Part shown: piece after piece, positions 1-8,921 of the stretch
Position numbering within the stretch: position 1 is the stretch's first letter
How the letters are laid out: every line of letters starts with the position of its first letter
Source of the DNA: Cognatishimia sp. F0-27
GTDB lineage: Bacteria; Pseudomonadota; Alphaproteobacteria; Rhodobacterales; Rhodobacteraceae
Assembly (NCBI RefSeq): GCF_020667845.1
Contig: NZ_JAFMPQ010000001.1
Location: forward strand, 62,001-126,000
Direction: 5' to 3'
DNA: 64,000 nucleotides
Translations under genes and position numbers: made by a program
The notes under the pieces: model-generated
The model's database searches: none
Seen by the model: only the letters and a program-made list of their open reading frames with translations
What the model was told of the DNA's origin: nothing

Positions 1-1668
1 GACGGCCCGGCAGGCGGATCCCTGACGCTGGTCAACAATGGCCGCATCACCGCGCTCGACGACGTGGCGATTGGCTCTGACAGCGTGGCAACACAGGTGG
101 ACATCCTCAACAGCGGGTCAATCATCGGCAAAGACGCTGCGATTGATCTCGACAAGAATATTGCCACATCCGGCGGCAGCGGGTTTTCAATCTTCAACAG
201 TGGATTGCTCGCAGCGACCGCCGGGCCGGCGGTCTTGCTGGACACCGATTTCACCGAAGCGAGGCTCACCAATACTGGCGAGATACTGGGCGGCAGTTTC
301 GCAATCCGCGACACCGGCTCGCGAAGCGTGGAAATCTTTAACAGCGGATTGCTCACCGCCGAGAGCACACTGACCATCGACCTCGGATCTGGCAACGACA
401 CGGTCCGCAACGAAGGCATAATCGAAGGACGCATCTCGCTTGGCGCCGGCAGCGACATCTTCAACGGACTTGGTGGCAGCACGCGCGGCGAGATCCGCGG
501 AGGAGATGGCCAAGACACCTATTTTCTCGACGACCCGAATGCCAATATCCGCGAATTCGACGGCGCCAATTCCGGATCAGACACCGTCTTTGTGCGCTTC
601 ACGGTTCGACACCTTTACGAAAACGTCGAAAATATAAATCTGGATGACCGCACCACCGTGCAGGCTGGCGGCAACGCGCTCGACAACGCGATTTTCGGCA
701 ACGAGGCGGACAACACCCTTTTTGGCTTTGAGGGTGACGACTGGATTTTCGGTCAGTTCGGTGACGATACGCTGATCGGCAGCTTCGGTGAAGACCGGCT
801 CGACGGCGGGCCCGGTGCGGACTGGATCCACGGCGGGGCCGATAACGACCGCATCAACGGAGGAGAAGGCGCTGACACGCTGATGGGCGGCACCGGCTCC
901 GACACGCTCAACTATGGCGACAGCGCCGCGCGCGTTGCGGTCAATCTCGGGGTCGGCTTCTATTCCGGCGGCGACGCAGAGGGCGACCGCGTCAGCGACA
1001 TGGAGAATGTGATCGGAACAGATTTCGCCGACATCATCGTGGGCGACAACACGGAGAATGATCTCTACGGTAGAGACGGCGAAGACACCCTCCGCGGCGA
1101 GGACGGCAACGACACGCTGGCCAGCGGCAGCGATGCCGATACGCTCGATGGCGGCGCCGGGCTCGACACAGCGGATTTCTCGCGCACGGGGCATGATCGG
1201 GTTGTCGTCAACCTGTCCACCGGGTTCGTCTCGGGTGGCTCTGGAGCAGGCGATACGCTGATTTCCATCGAACGGGTCATCGGCACCGATTTCGGCGACC
1301 GGATCGTGGGCACAAACGGTGGCAACCGTCTGACCGGGCTGGACGGTGACGATTATCTCGACGGGGCAGGCAGCGGCGACATCCTCAGCGGCGGAGAGGG
1401 CAACGACACGCTCATCGGCGGCAGCGGAACGGACCGCTTCGTGTTTGAGAACAACGCAGGCGCTGATACGATCACCGACTTCGAGGACGGTCCCGACAGG
1501 CTCGATTATACCGGCTACACAGGCGTGAATTCGATTGCCGACCTGACAATTACCGTATCCGGATCAGGGCGCAGCTACTTTGTCGACGCGGGCGGCGGCG
1601 ATATCGTCCTGCTTTCGGATGCTGTCACAAACGGCGTTGTGCTGACCGAAGCAGATTTCAACTTCTGA
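1..1668 (+). CDS. RTX-type calcium-binding repeat protein, 3' part (5' end outside the window)
   Basis: The frame is open from base 1, so the N-terminus lies upstream. The first ~150 visible residues are beta-helix-like, rich in short NSG/NTG turns. From about base 690 come glycine/aspartate nonapeptides of the GGxGxDxLx type that bind calcium in secreted RTX proteins. A module of about 90 residues occurs twice: it reads VAVNLGVGFYSGG then VIGTDFAD near 928-1030, and VVVNLSTGFVSGG then VIGTDFGD near 1200-1300. The end carries the usual hydrophobic tail with an FxFENNAGADTITDF-like block, consistent with an uncleaved C-terminal type I secretion signal. No catalytic domain is visible in this part, so adhesin, enzyme or S-layer roles remain open. 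The family call is firm; the function is unknown. Confidence 0.85.
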   Translation, partial: DGPAGGSLTLVNNGRITALDDVAIGSDSVATQVDILNSGSIIGKDAAIDLDKNIATSGGSGFSIFNSGLLAATAGPAVLLDTDFTEARLTNTGEILGGSFAIRDTGSRSVEIFNSGLLTAESTLTIDLGSGNDTVRNEGIIEGRISLGAGSDIFNGLGGSTRGEIRGGDGQDTYFLDDPNANIREFDGANSGSDTVFVRFTVRHLYENVENINLDDRTTVQAGGNALDNAIFGNEADNTLFGFEGDDWIFGQFGDDTLIGSFGEDRLDGGPGADWIHGGADNDRINGGEGADTLMGGTGSDTLNYGDSAARVAVNLGVGFYSGGDAEGDRVSDMENVIGTDFADIIVGDNTENDLYGRDGEDTLRGEDGNDTLASGSDADTLDGGAGLDTADFSRTGHDRVVVNLSTGFVSGGSGAGDTLISIERVIGTDFGDRIVGTNGGNRLTGLDGDDYLDGAGSGDILSGGEGNDTLIGGSGTDRFVFENNAGADTITDFEDGPDRLDYTGYTGVNSIADLTITVSGSGRSYFVDAGGGDIVLLSDAVTNGVVLTEADFNF

Positions 1669-1692
1669 TCGGCGTCGCGCGGGCAAAGCCGC

Positions 1693-1728
1693 CGCCGGCC
1701 CTGCACGGATGCCGTTCACGGGCCGGCG
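1693..1728 (+). terminator. Inverted repeat after the RTX gene, possible terminator
   Basis: A perfect 9-bp GC stem (CGCCGGCCC with GGGCCGGCG) around an 18-base loop begins 25 bases after the RTX stop codon. There is no T-run, so intrinsic termination is uncertain. Confidence 0.35.
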
Positions 1729-1743
1729 CCGCGTCACCATTGC

Positions 1744-1772
1744 TTGACACCCCCCAAGCGGAGCGACATGTA
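1744..1772 (+). promoter_or_regulatory. Possible sigma-70 promoter for lepB-rnc
   Basis: A perfect TTGACA at 1744-1749 lies 17 bases before a poor -10 candidate (CATGTA at 1767-1772), 35 bases upstream of the lepB start. The -35 match is good but the -10 is weak, so this is tentative. Confidence 0.3.
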
Positions 1773-1807
1773 GACCGCAAGAGCAGCGGAGCGCAGAAGG
1801 GCAGTCC

Positions 1808-2644
1808 ATGGCGAGCGAGACCAAAAAAGGCGGCGGAATCTGGGATACGATCAAGACCGTCTTCTACGCGTTGCTGATTGCCGGGGTGTTCCGAACCCTG
1901 TTCTTCCAGCCGTTCTGGATCCCGTCGGGGTCGATGAAGGACACGCTTCTGATCGGCGACTTCCTGTTCGTGAACAAGATGGCTTACGGGTATTCCTATG
2001 CCTCCTGCCCCTCGGTCATCATCCCGAGTATCGGCCTCGACATCGACGCTGCGGACATCTGCGGCTGGGCCGATGGCGACAACACCCGCCTGTTTGGCAG
2101 CGAGCCGGCGCGCGGTGACGTGGCCGTGTTCCGGCACCCGGTGTCGGGGCGCGACTTCATCAAGCGGGTGGTGGGGATGCCGGGCGACAGCGTGCAGATG
2201 CGCAATGGCGTGCTGCACATCAACGGAACGCCCGTGCAGCTCGCGGATGGCGGCACCTTTGACGAGATTGCGGAGCCGCAAGGACCGCAGCGCCTGCGGC
2301 CACGCTGCGAAAACGGCCCTGTCGGCGAGGGGGGCACCTGCTCCAAAACACGCCAGATCGAAACCCTGCCCGGTGGCAGCACACACGCGATCCTCAACAT
2401 CGCAACGCAGTCTTCCGACAACACGCCGGTCTATCAGGTGCCCGAGGGTCACTATTTCATGATGGGTGACAACCGCGACAACTCTTCCGACAGTCGTGTG
2501 CCCAATATCGTGGGCGGTGTCGGCTTCGTCCCATTCGAGAACCTCGTCGGTCGGGCGGATCGGGTCGTGTTCTCCTCCGCGGGCCGCTCGATGCTGTTTT
2601 TCTGGACATGGCGCGGTGACCGGTTCTTTGAAAAGATCGACTGA
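1808..2644 (+). CDS. lepB: Signal peptidase I
   Basis: Membrane-anchored serine protease that removes signal peptides from proteins exported by Sec and Tat. The 278-residue protein has one N-terminal membrane segment (about residues 17-35). It is followed by the box PSGSM with the nucleophile Ser42, the general-base Lys120 in FIKRVVGMPGD, and the C-terminal MGDNRDNSSDSR box. All signature boxes of the S26 family are intact. The ATG is preceded by AGAAGG. The lepB-rnc order, with rnc 66 bases downstream, is usual in Rhodobacterales. The acpS gene often found upstream in that order is replaced here by the end of an RTX gene. Confidence 0.97.
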   Translation: MASETKKGGGIWDTIKTVFYALLIAGVFRTLFFQPFWIPSGSMKDTLLIGDFLFVNKMAYGYSYASCPSVIIPSIGLDIDAADICGWADGDNTRLFGSEPARGDVAVFRHPVSGRDFIKRVVGMPGDSVQMRNGVLHINGTPVQLADGGTFDEIAEPQGPQRLRPRCENGPVGEGGTCSKTRQIETLPGGSTHAILNIATQSSDNTPVYQVPEGHYFMMGDNRDNSSDSRVPNIVGGVGFVPFENLVGRADRVVFSSAGRSMLFFWTWRGDRFFEKID

Positions 2645-2710
2645 CATACGCGCCGGCGTCGCGGTGGCGCGTCTGAGGGGGCTGCGGGGTCTGTCAGGAG
2701 CCGCTGTCTC

Positions 2711-3388
2711 ATGAAAGTGTCCGCTGATCTCCATGACCTGATGCAGCGTCTCGGCTACCGCTTTCAAGACCCGCGTCTGCTGCGCCGGGCTGTCACCCAC
2801 GCGTCGCGCTCCGGCCCGGGTGGCGAAGACAACCAGCGTCTCGAATTTCTTGGCGACCGGGTTCTGGGCCTCGTGATGGCCGAAGCGCTTCTCGAAGCGG
2901 ATCCCGGTGCCGCCGAGGGCGTTCTGGCACCACGCTTCAACGCCTTGGTGCGCAAGGAAAGCTGTGCCGACATCGCCCGGGACGTGGATCTTGGCGCGGC
3001 CCTGAAACTGGGCCGATCCGAGCAAATGTCGGGCGGACGGCGCAAGATGGCGCTGCTGGGTGACGCGATGGAGGCGGTGATCGCAGCGGTGTATCTCGAT
3101 GGTGGGTTCGACGCGGCGCGCGCGCTGATCTTGCGGTTGTGGGACTCGCGGATCGGGTCTGTCGAGGAAGATGCCAAGGATGCCAAGACCGCGCTTCAGG
3201 AATGGGCGCAGGGGCGCGGCTTGCAACCGCCGCGCTATATCGAGGCGGCCCGCACCGGTCCGGATCATGCGCCGGTTTTCACCATCGAGGCGCGGTTGAG
3301 CACCGGCGAGGCCGAAAGCGCCAGTGCGGGCAACAAACGGCAGGCCGAGCAGGCCGCCGCGCGCGCCTTGCTGGCCCGGCTGAGCTGA
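2711..3388 (+). CDS. rnc: Ribonuclease III
   Basis: Cleaves double-stranded RNA in rRNA precursors and structured mRNAs. The 225-residue length is typical. The RNase III signature [12 protein letters not shown] is at residues 41-52, with the acidic metal ligands Glu45 and Asp49. The second acidic cluster [16 protein letters not shown] follows, and a double-stranded RNA binding domain fills the last ~70 residues ([11 protein letters not shown] to [13 protein letters not shown]). AGGAG ends ten bases before the ATG. It probably shares a transcript with lepB. era, which usually follows, is displaced by about 3.3 kb. Confidence 0.97.
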   Translation: MKVSADLHDLMQRLGYRFQDPRLLRRAVTHASRSGPGGEDNQRLEFLGDRVLGLVMAEALLEADPGAAEGVLAPRFNALVRKESCADIARDVDLGAALKLGRSEQMSGGRRKMALLGDAMEAVIAAVYLDGGFDAARALILRLWDSRIGSVEEDAKDAKTALQEWAQGRGLQPPRYIEAARTGPDHAPVFTIEARLSTGEAESASAGNKRQAEQAAARALLARLS

Positions 3389-3488
3389 CGCAGCAAGCGA
3401 CGGGCCCGCATGGCAGAAGAAGGGTGCCCGGTCGTGCCCGACCCGCCCGGCAAACCGGATCGCACGCAGACCATGAAAGGTCCAATCC

Positions 3489-4367
3489 ATGACGGACAAT
3501 CTGCGCGGGGCGCTGTTCATGTGTCTGGCGATGCTCGGCTTCGGCATTGAGGACGCGCTGTTCAAGGCCGCCGTGAACACCGGCACCGTCTCCCCTGGCC
3601 AGGCAACGATTGTCTTCGGGCTCGTCGCCATGGCGCTTTCCGCGGTTCTGGCGCGGCGCGCAGGTGTGCCGCTCTGGTCCGCCGAGTACCTGCGCGGCCC
3701 GCTCTTGATCCGCACGGGTTTCGAACTGGTCGGACGGCTCTTCTTCGCGCTCAGCCTTATCTACGCCGGGCTGGCGACCACATCCGTGATCCTTCAGGCC
3801 GCACCGCTGGTGGTGGTGCTGGGCGCGGCGCTGGTGCTGGGGGAACGCGTGGGGCCGCGTCGCTGGGCGGCGCTCGGGGTCGGCTTTGCGGGGGTCTTGC
3901 TGATCCTGCGCCCCGACACGGAGGGGTTCGATACGGCGATCTGGCTTGCAATCCTTGGTATGATCGGTTTCGCCGGCCGGGATCTGGCGACGCGCACCAG
4001 CCCGATCTCGGTGCATCACACGCAGCTTGGCGTGCTTGGCTTCGCGGTGGTGACCGTGGCGGGGATCGTCATGCTGTTCGTCGACCCCGCGCCCTCGGGC
4101 TGGCCGGACATGCGGGCCGCTCTCCTCATGCCGCTGGTCGGTTTTGTCGGCGTGGCGGCGTACACCGCACTCACCCAAGCCATGCGCACGGGCGATGTTT
4201 CTGTGGTCGCCCCGTTTCGCTACAGCCGGCTGATCGTCGCGCTTCTGATCGCGCTTGTGCTCTTCGGGGAGCGCCCCGATGCCATGACCCTCTTCGGCGC
4301 GGCGCTGATCGTGGCATCCGGCCTGTATACGCTTTGGCGCGACGGCCGCGCACGGCGAAACGCGTGA
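3489..4367 (+). CDS. EamA/DMT-family membrane transporter
   Basis: A 292-residue polytopic protein with about ten hydrophobic helices in two homologous halves, the arrangement of drug/metabolite (EamA) transporters. Typical features are the GLATTSVILQAAPLVVVLGAALVL region after helix 3-4 and LGERVGPRRW at the end of the first half. The matching FGERPDAMTLFGAALIVASGLY closes the second half. The substrate cannot be read from sequence; members export amino acids, metabolites or drugs. The ATG follows GAAAGG by eight bases. It sits 100 bases after rnc in the same direction, inside the stretch that separates rnc from era. Confidence 0.85.
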   Translation: MTDNLRGALFMCLAMLGFGIEDALFKAAVNTGTVSPGQATIVFGLVAMALSAVLARRAGVPLWSAEYLRGPLLIRTGFELVGRLFFALSLIYAGLATTSVILQAAPLVVVLGAALVLGERVGPRRWAALGVGFAGVLLILRPDTEGFDTAIWLAILGMIGFAGRDLATRTSPISVHHTQLGVLGFAVVTVAGIVMLFVDPAPSGWPDMRAALLMPLVGFVGVAAYTALTQAMRTGDVSVVAPFRYSRLIVALLIALVLFGERPDAMTLFGAALIVASGLYTLWRDGRARRNA

Positions 4368-4433
4368 CGACAATTGTCTTGCCGCGTGCCACCGGATCGC
4401 GCAGGGTGACGACATTCTGCGTGGAGAGACCCC

Positions 4434-4847
4434 ATGTCCCTTGTCGTCCTGATCCTGCATCTCGCCGTTGTTGCCGGAGTGGCCTTTTTCGCCCTTCGGT
4501 TTCTGCGCGAGAAGGCCCCGCTTGATTACCACGCGGCAATGATGGCAGCGGAGGGCACGATTCCGAAACCGAACCTGCTTGCCATTCTGACGGCGCTTTA
4601 TCGCGGCCTCGGGGCGGCCTACGCGGCCCTTGGCCTCGTCACCCTGCGCTTCGCCGTCGAAGGGTTTCAGGAAGGCACGCTTTGGCCCGCGGCGACGATT
4701 GCGCTTCTCACAGCCATCGGCGGCGTGCCCCTTGCCCTTGCCGCGCGGCAAGCCGAGGCGCAAAGCGGTGTGCGCACGCCGTGGCGCGCTGCCGCCGCGC
4801 TGGTCGGGCTTGCAATCCTCGCGCTGCTTGTGGCGCTTCTGGCCTGA
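4434..4847 (+). CDS. Small four-helix membrane protein of unknown function
   Basis: A 137-residue protein with four predicted membrane segments (about residues 3-24, 45-68, 80-102 and 115-136) and few charged residues between them. A GGAGAGACC stretch precedes the ATG. It is 66 bases downstream of the EamA transporter and codirectional, so cotranscription is plausible. I do not recognise the family. Coding strength is supported by the run of hydrophobic residues with clean helix boundaries and by the alphaproteobacterial codon bias. Confidence 0.6.
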   Translation: MSLVVLILHLAVVAGVAFFALRFLREKAPLDYHAAMMAAEGTIPKPNLLAILTALYRGLGAAYAALGLVTLRFAVEGFQEGTLWPAATIALLTAIGGVPLALAARQAEAQSGVRTPWRAAAALVGLAILALLVALLA

Positions 4848-4876
4848 GACGGCCTGCCCGCGCGGTCAAGACGCCC

Positions 4877-6613
4877 CTAAAGACCGTCGAAATCGCCTGC
4901 GATCTGTGAAAACTCCGTAAGGCCGACAAATTCGACCTGTAAAAGCGTAAAGGTCAGTTGCAGATTGCCGTTTTCATTGAGGCTCGCCGCCGCTTCGATC
5001 CGATCCAGCAATGAGAGCTCCGGATCGTCGCCCGGCGGAACGAGGCGAAAATCGAGATCAAGCCTGTCGATCCCGGGTGTGAAATCGAGGATCCGCTCCA
5101 TATTGGCGGATTTCAAAGTCCGGCCATCCGCTTCTCGCAACTGGCGGAACGCAAAGACATCCGCCCCCTGACCACCAAAGAGCGCGTCAGTGCCCGCTTC
5201 GCCAAACAGCGTGTCATTCCCCGATCCGCCGCTGATCAGGTCGTTGCCATCGCCACCGAGAATGCTGTCAAAACCCGCGTCACCGTCAATGATATCATTG
5301 CCTGCGCCGCCTTCGATGGTGTCGAACCCGATGCCGCCAAAGAACCGGTCGTTGCCCTCGCCACCACGCAACAGGTCCGAACCCGCATTGCCGGACAGAC
5401 GATCGTCGCCCGCCCCGCCCTCCAGCGTATCGAAGCCGTCGCGACCCACCAGAGTGTCCGATCCAGCACCACCGCGCAGCAGATCGAAGCCGAGATTGCC
5501 CTCGAGGCTGTCGTCGCCATCGCCGCCTTCCAACGTGTCGTTGCCGAACCGCCCCATGAGCAGGTCGTTCCCTGCGCCTCCAAAGAGCCTGTCGAACCCC
5601 GACAACCCGTCGAGCGTGTCGTCGCCCGCGTCGCCGTCCAGGCGGTCGAAGCCGATCCCGCCGATCAGGCTGTCGTTCCCGTCGCCACCCTGCGCGGTGT
5701 CATTGCCGGCCCGGCCATCAAGCGTGTCGTCGCCAAGCCCGCCGACAAGGTAGTCCAGAGCCGCATCGCCGAAAAGATCGTCAGGGTCGTCGGTGCCCGG
5801 ATGCGCAACGACCGGAGAAAGCGAGATCTCATGCGCGCCGACCCACCCCGCGTCCTGCAGCGCAACGAAGAAGGATGCCGCCTCGCTCGTCTGGAACAGG
5901 TGCTGCCCGAAATCGCCCCCTTCATCAACCAACAGCGTTTCGACATGCGGCGGCGGCTCGACTGGCGCGATTGTTGTGAAAGGGTCTTGGCCGCTGGTCT
6001 GAAGGAGCCATGATCCGCCGGAGGGCAGATCCACGCCAATCCAGTCCGCCTCGCTCGAGATGGAGATGGACGACCCCGATGTCTCCTCGATTACCGACCC
6101 GACCGTGTTCGCCACACTATCACCCGGCACAAGGCGCAGCGGCGTTGTCTCATCGGCAGGCAATTCCGGCGAGACCGTGATGGTGTAGCGGCCGTTATCG
6201 GGACTGTCGCCAACTGGCGAGAGGCTGACGTCGAGCCAGTAGTCGCCGGCAGCATCAGCCATGAACGGAAAGCCCTCGACGATGGAATAGCACCCGACGA
6301 ACCGGAAGCAGTCACTGTCTATCAGTAGACCGCCCTGAAAAATCTCCGTGCCACGGTAATCCTCAAACGGATCGAGGGTGACAGGCATTCCGTCAAGGGT
6401 GAGAACCGCTGCCCGAAAACGACTTGCCTCATGACTGTCGATCGTCACGGTGATGGGGAAATCCTGCGCCTCGGCGACGCTGAGTCGAATGCGGTCCACA
6501 TCGCCCGCCCCGTCGATATCGCTCGTGAACTGCACCGGGGTGCCGTCAAAGACGATGGCAGCCGTCGAGCTGTCGTCCGCAGGAATATCGGGCATGAGAA
6601 ACACGTCTTTCAC
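4877..6613 (-). CDS. RTX calcium-binding repeat protein with PPC-like N-terminal region
   Basis: A 578-residue protein without a Sec signal. Residues 1 to about 290 look like beta-sandwich domains of the pre-peptidase C-terminal type (DVDRIRLSVAEAQDF, DYWLDVSLSP, ADWIGVDLPSGGSWLLQTSG). They are followed by 22 uninterrupted nonapeptides of the GGxGxDxLx type and a C-terminal FAF...ILDFTPGIDRLDL block. This is the standard architecture of type I secretion substrates. No catalytic motif is visible. The start is uncertain: the longest frame begins at GTG (6613) without a clear ribosome binding site, and an ATG lies six codons inside (6595). The gene faces away from era, so it interrupts the usual rnc-era order. 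Secretion by the type I exporter near 37-40 kb is an inference. Confidence 0.85.
   Translation of the reverse strand: MKDVFLMPDIPADDSSTAAIVFDGTPVQFTSDIDGAGDVDRIRLSVAEAQDFPITVTIDSHEASRFRAAVLTLDGMPVTLDPFEDYRGTEIFQGGLLIDSDCFRFVGCYSIVEGFPFMADAAGDYWLDVSLSPVGDSPDNGRYTITVSPELPADETTPLRLVPGDSVANTVGSVIEETSGSSISISSEADWIGVDLPSGGSWLLQTSGQDPFTTIAPVEPPPHVETLLVDEGGDFGQHLFQTSEAASFFVALQDAGWVGAHEISLSPVVAHPGTDDPDDLFGDAALDYLVGGLGDDTLDGRAGNDTAQGGDGNDSLIGGIGFDRLDGDAGDDTLDGLSGFDRLFGGAGNDLLMGRFGNDTLEGGDGDDSLEGNLGFDLLRGGAGSDTLVGRDGFDTLEGGAGDDRLSGNAGSDLLRGGEGNDRFFGGIGFDTIEGGAGNDIIDGDAGFDSILGGDGNDLISGGSGNDTLFGEAGTDALFGGQGADVFAFRQLREADGRTLKSANMERILDFTPGIDRLDLDFRLVPPGDDPELSLLDRIEAAASLNENGNLQLTFTLLQVEFVGLTEFSQIAGDFDGL
5150..5743 (-). 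repeat. 22 tandem RTX nonapeptide repeats with a six-repeat super-period
   Basis: The DNA encodes 22 back-to-back 9-residue repeats (27 bp each). Position 5 is normally N, D or S but is Phe in repeats 4, 6, 10, 12, 16 and 18. That is a strict period of six repeats (54 residues, 162 bp), which suggests growth of the array by duplication of a six-repeat block. Confidence 0.85.
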
Positions 6614-6732
6614 TATGTGCGGACTGACCTGAGTGTCGTCGACAACCTGCTGCCGGTCAAGCCTGCCCGCGACGCTGGCGCCACCCCGCGCGATGCGCTA
6701 AGGGGGTTCGTCCTGTAATCCGGAGAACACCC

Positions 6733-7641
6733 ATGACCACCCGCGCCGGTTTCGTCGCCCTGATCGGAGAGCCCAATGCGGGCAAATCCACGCTGACCAA
6801 CCGTATGGTCGGCGCCAAGGTCTCGATCGTGACCCACAAGGTCCAGACAACACGCGCCCGCATTCGCGGGGTCGCGCTTGAAGGCGATGCACAGATCGTC
6901 TTCGTCGACACGCCCGGCCTGTTCAAACCGCGCCGCCGCCTTGACCGCGCCATGGTGGCTGCGGCCTGGGGCGGAGCGGCCGATGCGGATATCGTGGTGC
7001 TGCTTGTCGAAGCGCATCGCGGCGTGACCGAAGGTGTCGAGAAAATCCTCGAAGGACTCACCGATATCGGCAAGGGCCGCACAGTGGCGCTGGCAATCAA
7101 CAAGATCGACCGGGTGAAATCAGATGCGCTTCTTGCACTGACCAAGGCCCTGAACGACCGCTTCGAATTCGCCCAGACCTTCATGATCTCGGCCGAAAAG
7201 GGCTATGGCTGCGACGATCTCAAAGCCTGGCTCGGTGCGCGGCTCCCCGAAAGCCCATGGCTCTATCCCGAGGACCAGATCGCAGACCTGCCACTGCGGA
7301 TGATCGCTGCGGAGATGACCCGCGAGAAGCTGACCCTGCGCCTGCATCAGGAACTGCCCTACCAGCTGACCGTGGAAACGGAAAACTGGGAAGAGCGCAA
7401 GGACGGCTCGGCCCGGGTCGATCAGGTGATCTACGTGGCGCGCGATGGCCATAAGGGAATCGTGCTCGGCAACAAGGGCGAAACCATAAAGGCGATTTCC
7501 AAGGCCGCCCGCGAAGAGCTGGCCGACTTCATGGGCCGAAAGGTGCATCTCTTCCTGCAGGTCAAGGTGCGCGAAAACTGGCTCGACGAGGCCGAGCGCT
7601 ACTCCGAAATGGGGCTCGATTTCCGCGACGGGGCGCACTGA
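6733..7641 (+). CDS. era: GTPase Era
   Basis: Essential GTPase that binds the 3' end of 16S rRNA and helps mature the 30S subunit. The 302-residue protein has the P-loop GEPNAGKST (residues 12-20), the switch region TTRARIRG, DTPGLF and NKID. A KH RNA-binding domain follows, including LPYQLTVETENWEE and IYVARDGHKGIVLGNKGETIKAI. The length is normal. The ATG is preceded by CCGGAGAA. Downstream DUF1491 and recO follow in the order common in Rhodobacterales; the upstream neighbour is a divergent RTX gene rather than rnc. Confidence 0.97.
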   Translation: MTTRAGFVALIGEPNAGKSTLTNRMVGAKVSIVTHKVQTTRARIRGVALEGDAQIVFVDTPGLFKPRRRLDRAMVAAAWGGAADADIVVLLVEAHRGVTEGVEKILEGLTDIGKGRTVALAINKIDRVKSDALLALTKALNDRFEFAQTFMISAEKGYGCDDLKAWLGARLPESPWLYPEDQIADLPLRMIAAEMTREKLTLRLHQELPYQLTVETENWEERKDGSARVDQVIYVARDGHKGIVLGNKGETIKAISKAAREELADFMGRKVHLFLQVKVRENWLDEAERYSEMGLDFRDGAH

Positions 7642-7706
7642 TCCATGCGCTTGCTGCTTCTGCCACGCCGGGGACAACCCCGCATCAACCGATCTGGCGG
7701 ATCGCA

Positions 7707-8033
7707 ATGGCCCGCCTGACAGCCCGGTTCTGGGTCGACGCCTATCTCGCACGGCTGCGGCTGGCCGACATCCCGGCATTTGTCGTGGCCCATGGTGACG
7801 ACACGGGCGGGGCGATCTGCGTCAAGCTCTCCACGCTCGACGGACAGGCGCGGCTGTTCTCCCGCCAGATGAACCTCGAAACCGGCGCGTCCGATTGGGC
7901 CGACCTGTCCGCGGGACCGGAGCCGGAGATGGATGCGCTGCTCGCCCGCTCCCGCGCGCGCGACCCCGATCTGTGGATAATCGAAGTCGAGGATCGCGCC
8001 GGACGTCACCTGCTGGACGAACCCGGCCTGTAA
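7707..8033 (+). CDS. DUF1491 family protein
   Basis: A 108-residue soluble protein resembling the DUF1491 family often found between era and recO in alphaproteobacteria (TARFWVDAYLARLRLADIPAFV at the start, DPDLWIIEVEDRAGRHLL at the end). There is no signal peptide, membrane segment or catalytic motif. The function is not known. The start is the only ATG that keeps the conserved N-terminus; the preceding GGCGGA is a mediocre ribosome binding site. It lies 65 bases after era and is probably in the same transcript. Confidence 0.8.
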   Translation: MARLTARFWVDAYLARLRLADIPAFVVAHGDDTGGAICVKLSTLDGQARLFSRQMNLETGASDWADLSAGPEPEMDALLARSRARDPDLWIIEVEDRAGRHLLDEPGL

Positions 8034-8072
8034 CACGGCCGACACGCCCGGTCCGTGCACCGACACGCCCGG

Positions 8073-8124
8073 GTTTCTTTGGGCATCAAATATCCCGGGG
8101 AGCGCGAGGGGCAGCGCCCCTCGC
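8073..8124 (+). repeat. Dispersed intergenic hairpin element, copy 1 (divergent)
   Basis: This copy has GTTTCTT, then CAAATATCCCGGGG, then a hairpin whose core is GGGGCAGCGCCCC. The 9-bp perfect stem is 8104-8112 with 8116-8124, loop AGC. Copies 2 and 3 are at 13014 and 36644. This copy lies between the DUF1491 gene and recO and has the most divergent left part. Confidence 0.7.
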
Positions 8125-8186
8125 CTTGCATCAAAAATGTGATCCCCTCCCTTGCCACGCGGCGCGCCAGCCGTCACCTTTGCCCC

Positions 8187-8921
8187 ATGGAATGGCGCGA
8201 CACGGGTATTCTGCTCTCACGCAGGCCGCATGGCGAAACTTCGCTCATCCTCGATGTCTTCACGCCAACCCGGGGGCGACATCAGGGCGTATTGCGCGGC
8301 GGGACCTCCCGCAAGCTGGCGCCGCATCTGCAACCGGGGGCGCAGCTTGATCTGAGTTGGCGCGCGCGTCTCGAAGACCATATCGGCAGCTTCACCGCGG
8401 AGCCCGAACGCTCCCGCGCGGCCCTCGCCATGGGGAACCGGCTTATGCTCGCAGGTCAGAACGCGGTCTTGAGCCTGCTGGGATTCACCCTGCCCGAGCG
8501 CGAGCCCCATCCCGCGCTTTACCGGCGCACCGAAGCACTTCTGGACCTCATGGCCTATCCCGATCTCTGGCCGCTGGCCTATCTGCGCTGGGAGATGGCC
8601 TTGCTCGAAGACATGGGCTTCGCGCTCGATCTCAGCGCCTGCGCCGTCACCGGCGCGCGCGACGGGCTGGTCTATCTCTCGCCGAAGTCGGGCCGCGCAG
8701 TCACCGAGGCCGGGGCCGGGGCCTGGACGGACCGGCTTTTGCCATTGCCCCCGGTCATGCTGGGCGAGGGTGACGCCGATACCGCAGAGATCCTGCAGGC
8801 GCTGCGCACCACGGGCTTTTTCCTGCAACACAAGCTGGCAGCCGATCAGTTCGGCAAGCCTCTGCCTGCGGCGCGCGAGACCTTTCTCGACCGCTTGCTG
8901 CGGCAGTCGGAAAACAGCTGA
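8187..8921 (+). CDS. recO: DNA repair protein RecO
   Basis: RecO works with RecR to load RecA on single-stranded DNA coated with SSB during recombinational repair. The protein from this start is 244 residues. It opens with [19 protein letters not shown], the conserved start of the N-terminal OB-fold, followed by the helical C-terminal domain ([29 protein letters not shown]). The frame is open further upstream to 8055, but that part runs through the intergenic hairpin element and is not RecO-like, so this ATG is chosen. It completes the era-DUF1491-recO cluster. Confidence 0.93.
   Translation: MEWRDTGILLSRRPHGETSLILDVFTPTRGRHQGVLRGGTSRKLAPHLQPGAQLDLSWRARLEDHIGSFTAEPERSRAALAMGNRLMLAGQNAVLSLLGFTLPEREPHPALYRRTEALLDLMAYPDLWPLAYLRWEMALLEDMGFALDLSACAVTGARDGLVYLSPKSGRAVTEAGAGAWTDRLLPLPPVMLGEGDADTAEILQALRTTGFFLQHKLAADQFGKPLPAARETFLDRLLRQSENS

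Noticed and set aside
1658-3715. A 685-codon minus-strand open frame opposite lepB and rnc
   Set aside because: It is antisense to two unmistakable genes, has low-complexity Arg/His-rich sequence and no family features; long antisense frames are common at this GC content.
3279-4763. A 494-codon minus-strand frame opposite the EamA and membrane-protein genes
   Set aside because: Composition is extreme (Arg, Gln, His) and it contradicts two plausible membrane proteins on the other strand.
5150-5743. Regular 27-bp periodicity that could be mistaken for a CRISPR or minisatellite
   Set aside because: The period is explained by RTX nonapeptide codons in an intact reading frame; repeats are degenerate at DNA level and have no spacers.
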